Source of the DNA: Solenopsis invicta
Lineage: Eukaryota > Arthropoda > Insecta > Hymenoptera > Formicidae
Assembly: GCF_016802725.1 (NCBI RefSeq)
Contig: NC_052665.1
Coordinates: 5,952,001 to 6,016,000, forward strand
DNA length: 64,000 nt
Reading direction: 5' to 3'
Made by a program: the position numbers and the translations under genes. Within the stretch, counting starts at the first letter, position 1. Every line of letters starts with the position of its first letter. The notes beneath the pieces were generated by a model. The model saw only the letters and a list, made by a program, of their open reading frames with translations, did not search any database and was not told the origin of the DNA. Below, piece after piece: positions 54,381-61,100 of this stretch.

Positions 54381-57300
54381 TGTGTGCGTGTGTATATGTA
54401 TGTATGTATGTATGTAATGATTTATTAAAAAGATTAGATAGACTCACGATATATTTCTTTTTTCTTTAGGCCAGATGCAAGCTACCATTACTCCTTGCCC
54501 ACCATCTGTGCCGAGTAGTCAAGCTTCGTCGTCCGATCTGCTGCCTAAGGAAGGTTTGGTTGTCATGCAAGTGCAACAAGCGCTTCGAGAAACGGAAGGA
54601 ACATTGGATTTGAGCATAAAGAAACCGAGATTACAACAGGATTACAATCATTCGATGCAGCTTCATAAGCCGCCTACGGTCACACTCTATCGACCGGAAC
54701 CGCCGCCGGGCGCGTATTACCATCCTCACGCGCCTCATCCCGAGCAAGGACGTGGCGCGAAGAGTCCATTGATTTATGCTTCGTCACCACGACCGCAAGC
54801 ACCAATTACGCCCAAGATGAATAAAGTCACCGTACCACCGCCTCATCCTAAGCTATCCCCAAAATTGAGCAGCATAGGCACGCCGAGTCACAAAGGTGGT
54901 TCCATCACACATGGCACGCCTGTATCCACAGCGCGTTACGAAGGTCTGTTGCGGCAAATGACGCCACCTAGTAATCCGACAGTTACTGGTGCCTCGAACA
55001 CTAGTGAACGAGGTGGCAGCGGTAGTGCTGTCAATGCCGGTTCCGTTGTCTCGGGGACACCGAAAGATACAAGTGGTTCGATTACTCAGGGTACACCGGT
55101 GCTTCCGTTCACGGTAGACAAACGCGGTACGCCCATATACGATTATCATCGTACCATTCGACATTCGCCTGTCACAGGCAGTGGCAACGTGCCACCACCG
55201 CCGGGACAGGGTCCGACGAGTCAGGCGACATCGCCAGCTGTAGTAGTGAGCCACGGCAGCAGCCAGTACAATTCTTATACCACCTCCGGACGACCGCCAC
55301 CCAGTTACACGATGGAGCAGCAATTATCCAGTCGACAAATCATCATGAACGACTATATTACAAGTCAGCAGATGCACGCGCGTGCTCGTAGCAGTAGTAA
55401 TTCTGGTGCTACCGTTGCTCCCGAGGTAACCGTTAAGAGCGAGCCGCCACCGCCACCATCGTCCACCCTCTACTATACTAGCACGCCTCCTCCATCACAA
55501 ACACATACGCAACCACGGCAAGGTGTCATCCAAAGGCACAATCCGCAGAAGCAAATGCATTATCCACCGCCGCCTGGTTTGGAGGCGTTCTCCAGTTTAG
55601 TGGATGTGGCAGTACAACAACCAAGTCTTCCGGTGCCACATCCGCACGGTCATCCAGCTGCATCCGGTAGTGGTGGTCACGAGGGGCTCGGTAAGACGAT
55701 GGCGGATCGTTTGTTGGCTGATCGTCAACATTACGACAATAATCGGGCGTTTCGCGAGCAAGAAATGCGGATACAAGAACATCGTATGGCGGCAATGCAA
55801 GCTGTAGAACACAGATTAGCAGTGGCGGCTGCGGCACAGCATCAACGCGACCGAGATAGAGAACGCGATCTCGTTCATCTGAGAGAAAAAGAGGAACACC
55901 GTTTGCATCGCGAAAAAGAATTGCAGCAGCTGGAGCACCGTCTTGCGGTACAGCATCATCAGCATCGTGACAAGGATCTTCAGCAACAAGAGCACCGTCT
56001 CGCGCAGCAACGGGAAAAGGACATGCACGTCGAACATGCTCGTTTGTGTTCCGTGCAGCAAGTCCGGGAAAAAGATATGCAACACGATCATCGACTTAGC
56101 GTACATCAGCAGCGAGAAAAAGAGATACATCAACAAATGGTGGCAGCTGCGCAACGCGAAAAGGAGCACGAACATCGACTAGCTGTACAACAGCAACGCG
56201 AGAAAGAAATACAGCAACAGGAGCAGCGGCTTGCTATTCAGCAACAACACGAGAAAGAGCATGCCGAACGTCGCCTGGCCATGCAGCAAGCGCATCGCGA
56301 CAGGGATCTGGCGCATCTCCATCAACAACAACATCAGCAACAACAGCATATCCAGCAGCATATTCAGCATCAACGTATGGAGGCCGAAAGAAGACACATT
56401 GCGCAGCTATACAGAGATCAGCAACAACAGCAAATCGACAGAGATTCGTCGAGACTAACAAGCCTTGGATTCTCCTCGCAGTCCTCCAGACTTCAGCAAT
56501 CTCAGCAATCTCAACAGCAGCAACAGTCGTCCTCGGCGTCATCATCGTCGCGACAGAGTCAATCCTCCAGTCAGCAGAGCGACTCGTCGACTCTCACAGC
56601 CGCCAGTTTGATTGATGCTATCATCACTCATCAGATCAATCAGAGTGCCGATAATCCCAGTGCCAGCGGATCTTCAGTTAATCAGCCAGTTCGTGCTGGC
56701 GATCGTCTTTTTCAGGTAACCCAACCATATACATACGTATCTTTATTTTTGCGTTCTGATATTGCATTTTTGTAGCGCAATTCTATTCTTTTTCGTAAAT
56801 TGAATTTATCTTTATAGGGACTTCGTGAAACTCAGCAAGAACCTAATGGCATAGCTCATAGCCCCGCCGGTGAAGGCAGCGGCGGTGGAAGTGGTGGAAG
56901 CGGCAACGGAAGTGGCGGCAACAAAGCGATTACTCTTGGCGACCATGTTGATCACATTGTTTCTAAAGATTATGGCCCGCCACATTCGTCATATAGATCT
57001 TATACCGGGTAAGTTCCTCTGTGTAAGAAGCAAGCAAAGCAAGCGTCTTGTTACTACAGCCCAGTATTACATTGCGACGAAAAATTCCGTTTTACAAAAC
57101 TAAGTTACAAATTTTAATTATAAAGTCAGTAAGTTCAGCGTTTAATCCAATTTTATTGTATACGATTTTATTGATTTTTATTTCATTGAATGTAAATCGT
57201 ACTTGGAAAGAAAAAGAAAAAAAAAGAAAATGTGTTGGCACAACTAATGAAAGTTCTTTTTTTTTATTTTCTACACAATAGATATCAAATTTCCGAAGAA

Positions 57301-58104
57301 CAATGGAAGAGACGAAAACTTAACGAGCCGGACTCTGTGAAGACCGGGGATGAGCGTCAAATAATACGCGTTGCGCAACAACAGCAAACGCAGCAGCAAC
57401 AGCAACATCAGTCATCGGGAAAGCAGCAGTACCATTCGGTCGAACCGGTTTCGCCACCAGAGGCAACCACCAATCATTATGAACGTCGCTTCTACGAATC
57501 GAGCACTGCCACATCCACTTCCGGAACTCCCTCCAACAAGTCGCATTTGTTCGATTACGTGAAGAACAGGATCGTCGAGTGTATGCGTACTGCGGATGAC
57601 AAAACGGGCGGTGGTGGCGGCGGCGATGGTGGTGCAGGTCCCGATAGAAATGGAGGTGGAAATTCCGTCGTTAAGACAGAAAAGGATGAACAAGGGGTTA
57701 GTGTGGAGAGGAGCCCATCGAGTGGCGGTGGCGGCGGCGGAAGTAGTGGTGGCGGAGGCGGCGGCGGTGGCAACGGCGGTAACGGCGGTGGCGGCAGCAA
57801 CAGCGGCGGTAGTGGCAGCAGTGGTGGCGGCGGTGGCAACAACAGCGGAAGCAATGAGATGGTGGTTGATTCGGATACAAGTGGACCGAATCTAACCTCT
57901 CGTGAACAACCACCACCACCGCCTACACCCGCAGCTACCACCACGTTCTATCCGTTTAGTGCGCTAGGGGTACACACAGGACCACCCCCAGCCCCGCCAT
58001 CCGTCACAGCTACAACTGCCTCTGTGACGAAATCGGAACAGATGCAAGCCGAGCCGGCGCCGTTGCTCTCCTCGCAATACGAGCCACTCTCAGACGAGGA
58101 TTGA
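9943..58104 (+). CDS. Smr: SMRTER / NCoR-SMRT family nuclear receptor corepressor (whole gene, spliced)
   Basis: Transcriptional corepressor that in animals bridges unliganded nuclear receptors and other repressors to HDAC3, TBL1 and GPS2 in the nucleus. Joined exons: 9943-10217 or 15396-15619, then 26446-27261, 29190-29657, 30326-30622, 30829-31248, (32445-32489 optional), 32959-33315, 33520-33995, 35126-35340, 52036-52347, 52636-53012, 53261-53521, 53719-54184, 54470-56715, 56818-57008, 57282-58104. All junctions are GT-AG and phase-compatible. Domain order (coiled coil, DAD/SANT1, SANT2, GSI motifs, CoRNR boxes) is that of NCoR/SMRT. The coding sum is 8,000 nt, not a multiple of three; the surplus maps to the Gly-rich exon 26446-27261, where the frame breaks. 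Length of about 2,670 aa is in the family range. The intron 35341-52035 contains another gene on the opposite strand. The family assignment is secure; the N-terminal exon choice and the Gly-rich exon are the weak points. Confidence 0.93.
10218..15119 (+). other. Smr: Smr intron, unremarkable
   Basis: Mostly AT-rich DNA with a somewhat GC-richer patch at 10600-11350. A cluster of AAGCT words lies at 12080-12160 (five or six within about 80 bp). No supported coding exon, RNA gene or complete mobile element was seen. Confidence 0.6.
15120..15619 (+). CDS. Smr: Smr alternative first coding exon B (Tyr/Pro-rich)
   Basis: Coding part 15396-15619, beginning ATG at 15396 (MRGRNPPNWIPFGNQGPF...), with an in-frame TGA upstream at 15375, so this is a true start if the exon is used. 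The peptide is rich in Tyr, Pro, Gly and Asn (for example YPGDLNN, YPGYQTDPIGYLEYPYSEF). It ends in gtaagt at 15620 after two bases of a codon (AC), the same phase as exon A, so it can splice to 26446 giving Thr instead of Arg. It cannot follow exon A in frame. A strong acceptor-like pyrimidine tract and AG at 15101-15119 suggest the exon may begin at 15120, but a local transcription start is equally possible. A (CACAGC)n stretch lies just after it. Confidence 0.7.
18789..19010. repeat. Two (CT)n microsatellites
   Basis: Dinucleotide runs at 18789-18821 and 18977-19010, separated by pyrimidine-rich sequence. Confidence 0.9.
22018..22047. repeat. (GA)n microsatellite
   Basis: Perfect dinucleotide run of about 15 units within the CpG-rich intronic block. 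Confidence 0.9.
24905..24944. repeat. Compound (CA)n(CG)n microsatellite
   Basis: A CA run passes directly into a CG run; alternating purine-pyrimidine DNA of this kind can adopt Z-DNA. Confidence 0.9.
26446..27261 (+). CDS. Smr: Smr exon, Ala/Gly-rich (frame interrupted in this assembly)
   Basis: The acceptor is gattgcag at 26438-26445. The first base completes the codon left by either first exon, then PTQSYVNIKSSSPVSPR... is read. That entry frame runs through an Ala tract and stops at 26741-26743. Phase 0 at the donor (gtaggt, 27262) and the plausible C-terminal reading (Pro/Val/Ala-rich, ending RDAYRAGTTN) use a different frame. This second frame also reads ITATSSSGLVGVSNVLSS and VNNSSTNNSSASNIG in the 26600-26790 interval. 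A Gly/Ser/Asn run at 26814-26985 reads best in the third frame. The exon length is off by a net two bases modulo three. Indels in GGC/GCG triplet repeats are the simplest cause; a short unrecognised intron is the alternative. The exon's membership in Smr is firm; its exact protein is not. Confidence 0.75.
26680..26990. repeat. GGC/GGT triplet-repeat tract (poly-Gly coding)
   Basis: Long imperfect runs of GGC and GGT with AGC interruptions inside the coding exon. This is the zone where the reading frame changes. Confidence 0.85.
27262..29189 (+). other. Smr: Smr intron
   Basis: AT-rich, with an (AT)n microsatellite at 28669-28752 and otherwise nothing recognisable. If the intron is retained, the reading frame of the upstream exon ends at TAG 27295-27297. 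Confidence 0.7.
28669..28752. repeat. (TA)n microsatellite with CACATA interruptions
   Basis: A TA run of about 50 bp followed by a second TA run after a CACATA break. Confidence 0.95.
29190..29657 (+). CDS. Smr: Smr exon upstream of the coiled coil
   Basis: Acceptor tcttttcag ends at 29189 and donor gtgggt starts at 29658; both borders are phase 0. It reads VNERLAINVNNSSLSQVGG..., then a segment rich in Ser/Ala/Gly, RNPPRVGLMTVQPDQYCSR, VDMSSLQDAPPFKKIRLG, a Gln-rich stretch and LRIDTR. The basic FKKIRL patch fits a nuclear corepressor N-terminus. The frame would run on into intron sequence to a stop at 29741 if the donor were not used. Confidence 0.9.
29741..29855. repeat. MITE-like hairpin (21-bp inverted arms)
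   Basis: The arm 29741-29761 (core AAAAATTTGTA) pairs with 29835-29855 at 19 of 21 positions, about 73 bp apart, in the intron. This fits a small non-autonomous DNA element; a hairpin RNA is less likely given the long loop. No clear target duplication was seen. Confidence 0.5.
30326..30622 (+). CDS. Smr: Smr exon with N-terminal coiled coil (TBL1/GPS2-binding type)
   Basis: Acceptor ttttgctag, phase 0, donor gtaaat at 30623, phase 0. It reads EQPAVGAYTPQTEAISPTLP, then a heptad-like amphipathic helix at 30434-30526 (LLQQIGKVDREIAKRENQLN followed by MLRKRLKELEE). KHQSMAQKVYAENR follows and continues in the next exon. In NCoR/SMRT the equivalent coiled coil in repression domain 1 contacts GPS2 and TBL1; that binding is inferred here from position and pattern. 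Confidence 0.95.
30829..31248 (+). CDS. Smr: Smr exon leading into the deacetylase-activating domain
   Basis: Acceptor gttaacag, donor gtatat at 31249, phase 0 at both ends. It reads RKAEEAHRLLERLGPKVELP and LYNQPSDTSVYQENRTRHQ, among the best conserved stretches of the NCoR/SMRT family. Basic helices (QEWHRKVERLEATQKRKSKE, FFEKVFPELRKQREDKERF) and the start of the deacetylase-activating domain (EADLEEIMDGLQEQE) follow. The domain continues in 32959-33315, so the exon border splits it. Confidence 0.96.
31249..32958 (+). other. Smr: Smr intron containing the candidate cassette exon
   Basis: AT-rich throughout apart from the 45-nt open segment at 32445-32489. No repeats of note. Confidence 0.7.
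32445..32489 (+). CDS. Smr: Candidate 45-nt cassette exon within the deacetylase-activating domain
   Basis: Acceptor tgattccccag at 32434-32444, donor gttagt at 32490-32495. It is exactly 15 codons in phase 0, matching the phase of both neighbours, and encodes EETLQDLKNSIKARQ, a likely amphipathic helix. Insertion would fall between DGLQEQE and MEDKKMRSYAV. The vertebrate proteins run continuously there as I recall them. Support is splice sites plus phase only, with no transcript evidence. Confidence 0.55.
32959..33315 (+). CDS. Smr: Smr exon encoding the rest of DAD and SANT1
   Basis: Acceptor cttcgatag, donor gtaagt at 33316, phase 0 at both ends. MEDKKMRSYAVIPPLLLDAK and QRRIAFQNRNGLL are the DAD linker strands. 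SANT1 spans about 33109-33264 (WSSVEHELFKEKYLQHPKNY, then GVIAQSLEHKSVPDCVHHYY and LTKKAENYKQLL). In NCoR/SMRT this module binds and activates HDAC3, with inositol tetraphosphate at the interface through basic residues and the YYLTKK tyrosines/lysines, which are present here. The first ATG of the exon is internal, not a start. Confidence 0.97.
33520..33995 (+). CDS. Smr: Smr Thr/Ser-rich linker exon
   Basis: Acceptor ttgtttcag, phase 0. The exon ends after AT of a codon at the donor gtacgt (33996), which matches the A at 35126 to give Ile. It reads VNNASSTIGPIDILTTGVTT and a low-complexity Thr/Ser/Val run built from ACG/ACA codons. A charged KENKENKIDLKESHLIKIEP stretch follows. IKIEPKEEP resembles a sumoylation consensus (hydrophobic-K-x-E). 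Confidence 0.9.
33996..35125 (+). other. Smr: Smr intron
   Basis: No coding or repeat features recognised. A slightly GC-richer patch lies at 34270-34720. Confidence 0.7.
35126..35340 (+). CDS. Smr: Smr acidic/basic linker exon
   Basis: Acceptor actgttgcag; donor gtaagt at 35341 after one base of a codon. It reads MDGKGALSSSASSLNNATNV, later KDKKKENHTPMETSDEEAPS and MDTI. Reading it in phase 0 would give a stop at once, so the phase-2 entry from 33995 is required and confirms that donor. The next exon is 16.7 kb away. Confidence 0.9.
35341..36682. other. Smr intron; 3' flank of the nested minus-strand gene
   Basis: AT-rich, with no coding signal on the + strand. On the minus strand, TTTATT at 36395-36400 (AATAAA on that strand) is a plausible poly(A) signal about 280 bp after the stop codon of the nested gene; other such hexamers occur further on. 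Confidence 0.5.
36683..37966 (-). CDS. Nested BTB-ZF gene, coding exon 3 (Ser/Arg-rich region and two C2H2 fingers)
   Basis: Acceptor gttcgcag on the minus strand at about 37974-37967. The entry frame reads SGEVSKSPQSSPTAAHHKRL, an Ala/Thr run, an RS/SP-rich stretch and GEDPSSENDENGGPPPHHRR. Near 37175-37225 (GCC/GCG repeats) the meaningful frame changes. The second frame reads TTTPPPTATAAAAAATRGGH, ARSPSIDSSNDG, and then ZF1 (C-GY-C-x12-H-AKR-H, CGYCKHTFKSQYCYRKH). A Gly-rich spacer precedes ZF2 (C-KI-C-x12-H-RKLC-H, CKICGCKFPSYYFVHKH). The stop is TGA 36685-36683. Both fingers keep all four zinc ligands; ZF2 has four residues between the histidines. Confidence 0.78.
36683..40136 (-). CDS. 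Nested BTB domain and C2H2 zinc-finger protein (whole gene)
   Basis: Minus-strand gene within an Smr intron. Exons: 40136-39818, 38983-38545 and 37966-36683. The start is ATG 40136-40134, with an in-frame TGA six bases upstream; the stop is TGA 36685-36683. The product has an N-terminal BTB/POZ domain, a Pro/Thr and then Ser/Arg-rich middle, and two C2H2 fingers at the C-terminus (ZF1 37096-37034, ZF2 36844-36779). BTB-ZF proteins are sequence-specific, usually repressive, transcription factors that dimerise by the BTB. The opening is not the classic insect BTB start (QFCLRWNN), and I do not recognise an orthologue. The exon sum of 2,042 nt is two bases off a codon multiple, because the frame breaks at a GCC repeat in exon 3. 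The product is about 680 aa if that break is an assembly error. Confidence 0.82.
37967..38544 (-). other. Intron of the nested BTB-ZF gene
   Basis: AT-rich DNA between coding exons 2 and 3, with nothing else recognised. Confidence 0.6.
38545..38983 (-). CDS. Nested BTB-ZF gene, coding exon 2 (BTB second half, Pro-rich linker)
   Basis: Acceptor cctgacacag on the minus strand; the joined reading is SSIG-GEAFAPLLNYMYTGRLEVT. LDNVYSVLLATHLLHMPGAL and EQCRAALLRLRA follow, the typical BTB second half (YTG, then helices). A Pro/Ala/Ser-rich tail follows. I place the donor at TATAG|gttcgc (38545/38544) because it gives phase 2 and joins exon 3 in frame (AHY-S-SGEVSKS). The donor is weak, and without it the frame stops at 38493. 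The BTB part is firm, the exon end tentative. Confidence 0.7.
38984..39817 (-). other. Intron of the nested BTB-ZF gene
   Basis: AT-rich. A short pentamer repeat (ATTGG/GGATT type) lies at 39390-39421. It is not the arthropod telomeric TTAGG. No coding signal. Confidence 0.6.
39818..40136 (-). CDS. Nested BTB-ZF gene, coding exon 1 (BTB first half)
   Basis: Begins MYGLYRAWFGGGATGTSYPC. The BTB core VVRVGNEGEHQFVAHKGVLA then AHSGYLKALL matches the beta-strand/helix hairpin with the conserved His-Lys before the helix. A Thr/Ser-rich insertion (from SATTTTATT to QSQRP, about 35 residues) precedes the next strand (TSVSVSSIG). The donor is gtaaat on the minus strand, phase 1 (one base, G). Confidence 0.85.
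40137..41000 (-). promoter_or_regulatory. CpG-rich 5' flank of the nested BTB-ZF gene (candidate promoter/5' UTR)
   Basis: A CpG-rich block starts at the nested gene's ATG and ends abruptly near 41000, as expected for its 5' UTR and promoter. It contains two adjacent perfect hairpins: 40709-40716 with 40723-40730 (8-bp stems, GCTCGGCT) and 40739-40745 with 40752-40758 (7-bp stems, CCTACGC). Open frames here (40536-40739 minus, 40760-40984 plus) show no known domain. Confidence 0.4.
42055..42524. repeat. (TC)n at 42055-42081 and (GA)n at 42482-42524
   Basis: Two dinucleotide microsatellites of complementary sequence about 400 bp apart, giving a potential inverted-repeat fold between them. Confidence 0.9.
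47001..47040. repeat. (AC)20 microsatellite
   Basis: Perfect dinucleotide run within the large intron. Confidence 0.95.
48027..48455 (+). mobile_element. Penelope-like retroelement fragment, GIY-YIG endonuclease end (decayed)
   Basis: The frame reads NKFVKAQKDIATANVVCKIK, then CNDCDASYVGQTKRKLNTRI, and ends near LILDTEPKYYKRLISEMIHI-KEQNNGL. A Cys-rich lead-in, then SYVGQTKRKL, then the EMIHIKEQNNGLK tail is characteristic of the GIY-YIG domain of Penelope-like elements. The reverse transcriptase half is absent. After KDTE the frame is lost at a TGA (48387-48389), while another frame continues SESYLNESYFDSLNRLVGRD. This shows a small indel, so it is a dead 5'-truncated copy. Confidence 0.85.
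48887..48916 (+). ncRNA. Hammerhead-like motif downstream of the Penelope-like fragment
   Basis: TTGAAAA, then stem GACC (48895-48898), loop TAAATCTAC, stem GGTC (48908-48911), then GAAAC (48912-48916). This is the layout of a hammerhead core (CUGANGA, stem II, GAAAC), with two substitutions in the first box. Penelope-like elements are known to carry hammerhead motifs in their terminal repeats. The (ATT)n run at 48931-48946 may mark the element end. Probably inactive. Confidence 0.4.
48947..52035 (+). other. Smr: Smr intron, last part, with CpG-rich patches
   Basis: CpG-rich intervals at about 49250-49920, 50320-50640 and 51020-51640. The last contains a GTTGGC array (51263-51320) and a GGCGGT run near 51411-51433. 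No supported exon. Confidence 0.5.
51263..51320. repeat. (GTTGGC)n hexanucleotide array
   Basis: About nine to ten copies, with two variant units (GCATTG). It is the reverse complement of the hexamer repeated at 2078-2112. Confidence 0.9.
52036..52347 (+). CDS. Smr: Smr exon with Cys-rich module
   Basis: Acceptor gtggtttcag; G from 35340 plus AG gives Glu (ESGRQIGPHACTVCQSVV). Donor gtgagt at 52348 after one base (C). Paired cysteines: ACTVC, VCNTCRC, ACPLPGC; a further CCSAC follows in the next exon. Later RVKRLRALPSKWLDLPPEIR-EPIAQEF. The spacing suggests a zinc-binding fold placed directly before SANT2. I recall no equivalent in vertebrate NCoR/SMRT. Confidence 0.92.
52636..53012 (+). CDS. 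Smr: Smr exon encoding SANT2
   Basis: Acceptor tttatttcag, entry phase completing Gln (QIPNSATKCCSACFSRI). Donor gtaagt at 53013, phase 0. SANT2 occupies about 52761-52900: WTDEELEQLRRALREHGTNW, AKVAEQIPGKTNHQCKNYYF, AYRKKL. Helix aromatics at the expected SANT/Myb positions are present (W, W, Y-Y-F). In NCoR/SMRT, SANT2 binds histone tails. An acidic TDEEESGSSTSSCDE tail follows. Confidence 0.97.
53261..53521 (+). CDS. Smr: Smr Ser/Thr-rich exon
   Basis: Acceptor ttttttctag, donor gtaaga at 53522, phase 0 at both ends. It reads VHDSSDTASAGSPATTMTGG, later SFQQSTEQKLGEKLSDIAVV, SLMPPGSS. Low-complexity, disordered; no catalytic features expected in this protein. Confidence 0.92.
53719..54184 (+). 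CDS. Smr: Smr Gln/Ser-rich exon
   Basis: Acceptor attgtttcag, phase 0; donor gtaagt at 54185 after one base (G). Gln/Ser/Pro-rich start, then LTVKDLMLGVIEMQLKRTPN, a likely short helix amid disorder, then TPTISSILKTDHRNDITYVR. Confidence 0.93.
54303..54415. repeat. (TG)n(TGCG)n(TGTA)n compound microsatellite
   Basis: Occupies a large part of the 285-bp intron 54185-54469 and lies only about 55 bp from the next acceptor, so its length could affect splicing. Confidence 0.95.
54470..56715 (+). CDS. Smr: Smr largest exon: CtBP-like motif, GSI motifs, charged helical repeats, first CoRNR box
   Basis: Acceptor tttctttag; donor gtaacc at 56716, phase 0. In order: TLDLSIKKP (54601), similar to the CtBP-binding PxDLS motif. 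Then two GSIT-type motifs, GSITHGTP (54898-54921) and GSITQGTP (55075-55098), which are hallmarks of SMRT/NCoR. Pro-rich IDR follows, then from 55765 to 56460 a run of degenerate 16-22-residue units (HRLAVQQQREKEI type) predicting a long charged single helix or coiled coil. Gln/Ser-rich stretch next, and then LIDAIITHQIN (56608-56640), which fits the CoRNR consensus I-x-x-I-I-x-x-x-I at 56611-56637. CoRNR boxes dock in the coactivator groove of unliganded nuclear receptors. Confidence 0.96.
56818..57008 (+). CDS. Smr: Smr exon with second CoRNR box
   Basis: Acceptor tctttatag; donor gtaagt at 57009 after two bases of a Gly codon. It reads GLRETQQEPNGIAHSPAGEG, a Gly-rich spacer, then ITLGDHVDHIVSKDYGPPHS. 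L-G-D-H-V-D-H-I-V at 56935-56961 fits the L-x-x-H-I/V-x-x-x-I/V/L pattern. It resembles the vertebrate SMRT motif LAQHISEVITQDY. Confidence 0.95.
57282..58104 (+). CDS. Smr: Smr last coding exon
   Basis: Acceptor ctacacaatag; the first base completes Gly. It reads YQISEEQWKRRKLNEPDSVK, a Gln-rich run, SHLFDYVKNRIVECMRTADD, a Gly/Ser tract (about 57720-57855), a Pro-rich segment and the acidic end SSQYEPLSDED, then TGA at 58102-58104. No frame break here despite the GGC repeats. Confidence 0.96.
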
Positions 58105-61100
58105 TAGTCCTTTATAACTGCTCAGCGCTATAACTGTTCTTACGCTAAACTGGCATACGCTAGCACGACGATGCACGGCAATTACGGATGCAGCAGAGAG
58201 ATGCTGTGGCATATGTCTTTTTAGGATACTCGCAGATGATCATCGATTATGAAATAATGATTGATTGTATTGGACGATTTATCGACGCTTTACGGGCAAT
58301 CAGAAGCCACACTGCGTTCATATCGGTCGCCAAATCCTAATCTAATTTAAGAGACTTCTTTTTATATATACGCATATATATGTATTTATATATATATATA
58401 TGCATATGCATATGTAGATATATATATAAATATGAGAATTTGCGATCTCCAACGAGGTAAGTGGAGAAGTATGATGTTTTAAAGTCCCACACATATTGTT
58501 GTTTTACAAACTCTTTGTAATTTCATTGTATTTTTAGTCAAAGATCATTCCCGCGTTACACAAAGAGAGGTAAACATTAACGAAACGAATACTTGATTTT
58601 ATTTACCTTCTCGCGGTGTTACGCTGGCTTTCAGTTATATACATAGCGACGAATAGTTTTATCTAATAATTAGTTATTTGCGATGTATAATTTATAATGC
58701 CAATATGGTCATTAAAGTTATCTGTATAAATATATGTATATGTACGTCACCGTGGAAAACCGATTACATTTGATCGCCGTGATTTTGATAGGCTCCTTTT
58801 TTTTAAAATCTCGCGAGTTAACTGTATAGGTTCGGATTTTAGTTTAGCTAAATTTTATGAATGCGATAGTTTCAAAAGGAAAACGTTACATAATCGTTAA
58901 ATAACATGTACTCACCTATACATATACATATTTTTCAATTTTTAGGTTTTTCGATACTCGCAGATGTATATGTGTACGTTAGCGTTTCATTTAGCAAAGG
59001 AAATCCGGGATCGACACTCGATATATATATTCATTCTATTTCGTATATGTACTAATATACCGAGTGCGCGAAACTTTAGTCGTTTGATCGAGGTGAATTT
59101 ATTATTTTTTATGTTGACTTGGGCTTGATCAGTCCGCAAAAAGACGTCGGTATACGCGCAAGCATTCGATCTGTGAAACATCTAGGTCTATATATGTATA
59201 TCCCATATGTTCACAATACAGACGCTTCTTTTGTACATAATTGAAAAAAATATATCTAATCGTTAAGCGGTAATAATATACAACGCTGATGAGGGCGTGC
59301 GTGTTTTTATTTGGAATGAGTCTGTGATGTATCTGGGATTAATAGGTTCAACTGTGTTACATACCAGTGCAAAATATAGCCTATAGTCCGAACTGAAGAT
59401 GAGAGAAAGAGAGAGAATGAGAGGAGAGAAAGAGAAAGAATGAGAGAAGGAAAGAAAGAGAAAGAAAAAAAGCGCGAGATACGTCGAGGAAAATGTCGTA
59501 CAACGTATTCTAATACGTGTGGGTAAATCGAGAGGATTAATCGAGATATTCTGGCGACGGGAATCAACTTTCGATGATCGTTCTCATCTTGGTGAGGTGG
59601 GTTTGAGAAAACAAGAAAAAAAAATCGTAACACAAAGTGTGTTGTACATAGTATATAGTACATATTAATTTCTAAGTTGAACAAGTAATATGGCTAGATA
59701 ATCCGTACACGCTATTGTATAAGGAGTTTAGGTTTAGTGATAAAATCGACGTAGCCAGCATTTAGGAGTTTAAACAGCCACGAACTGATTTTAGGGGAAG
59801 AAGCTTTCTCCCGGACTTTACTTATTAAAATAAATGACGGCAAAACAAACATGCAAGCGATTAAATTGATGGAATTATCATTCGCGAAGCGAAATTGGAT
59901 GTAGATTTATTTTATCTGTTTCAAACAAATCTGAGAGAAAGAAAGAGAGAATGAAAGAGAAAAAGAGAGAGAGAGAATGAGAGAAAGAGAGAGAGAATGT
60001 ACGCTCTAACACATACACAACGCACAACACACAACACATACACGTATACATGCATACTTTTTATACAGCCTAATTTTATATTTGTAGCTTCAACTGTTTT
60101 GCGATCTGCGCCTTGTTTCTTCGCCATCGTGATACCTTACGAATTCTTCAAACGTCACCGCGAGAATTACTTCTTTCAATCACGTCATGAGTCGCCGCTT
60201 CTGCCAGAACGCGCTCTATTATATATATTCCGTATCATTTCGGACGACTGAGATATCAAGACTACAAAGATTTGCTGTACAAAGACGACTGCCTCCATTC
60301 GCACGCCAGCGATCAGATAATTAACTCTCGTTCATTTGTATTTTCACTTTGTATCTTTGATACAGCACGTGTATCCTTGGTACAGATATTATTCTCTGTT
60401 TAACTTATCTTGTGTTTCTTTTTATTCTCTTATTATTTTCAATAACAAGCGTCCTGATAAGGTTGACTCGTCGATTCTTTTATCCTTCGTATAAAATAAT
60501 TGAATCAGCCGATATAACTATGTAAATAAGAAAGCACGTTTTAAGAAGAACTTAAAAAAAATGTTATACAATATATCAAAAATTTATATTTTAATTATGC
60601 AAATTATATGGTGTAATCATAATTATATTATATAATTAAATAATAAGCTATGTCTTTTTCTTCATTTTTTTGTCGTTTAAAACATGCGGAAAAGATTATA
60701 TGTACTTTTATCATTTAAAAATAATAGCTTATATAGCACTGAAGATGTAATTACAATGTCGGTGATTTAACTTATTGAAATTATACACTGAGCATTTGAA
60801 TATTACGCCAAAATTTCACAATTGATTCTTTTACACAGTATGTAACTTGACCGCTTCTTGAGCCTAAATAATGAAGAGAATCGACGAGTTTCAACAAATA
60901 TTGTACCCTGTCATGGAGACGCGCACCTCCAAGAATTTTTCATTGTACAAAACATAAATTGTTGAGATCCTGAAAAAAAACCGTCGAATGCTTCCAGAGT
61001 ATAAGTGGAGATGGAATATATAGATCGTATAGATATATGCACACATACAGATACACATGTATACACATACTGAAGCGAATTAATCTAGTTAGCCCGAGGC

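Noticed and set aside
54256..54469. Thr-His-Ala-Arg and Val-Cys repeat frames
   Set aside because: Translations of a TG/TGCG microsatellite inside an intron.
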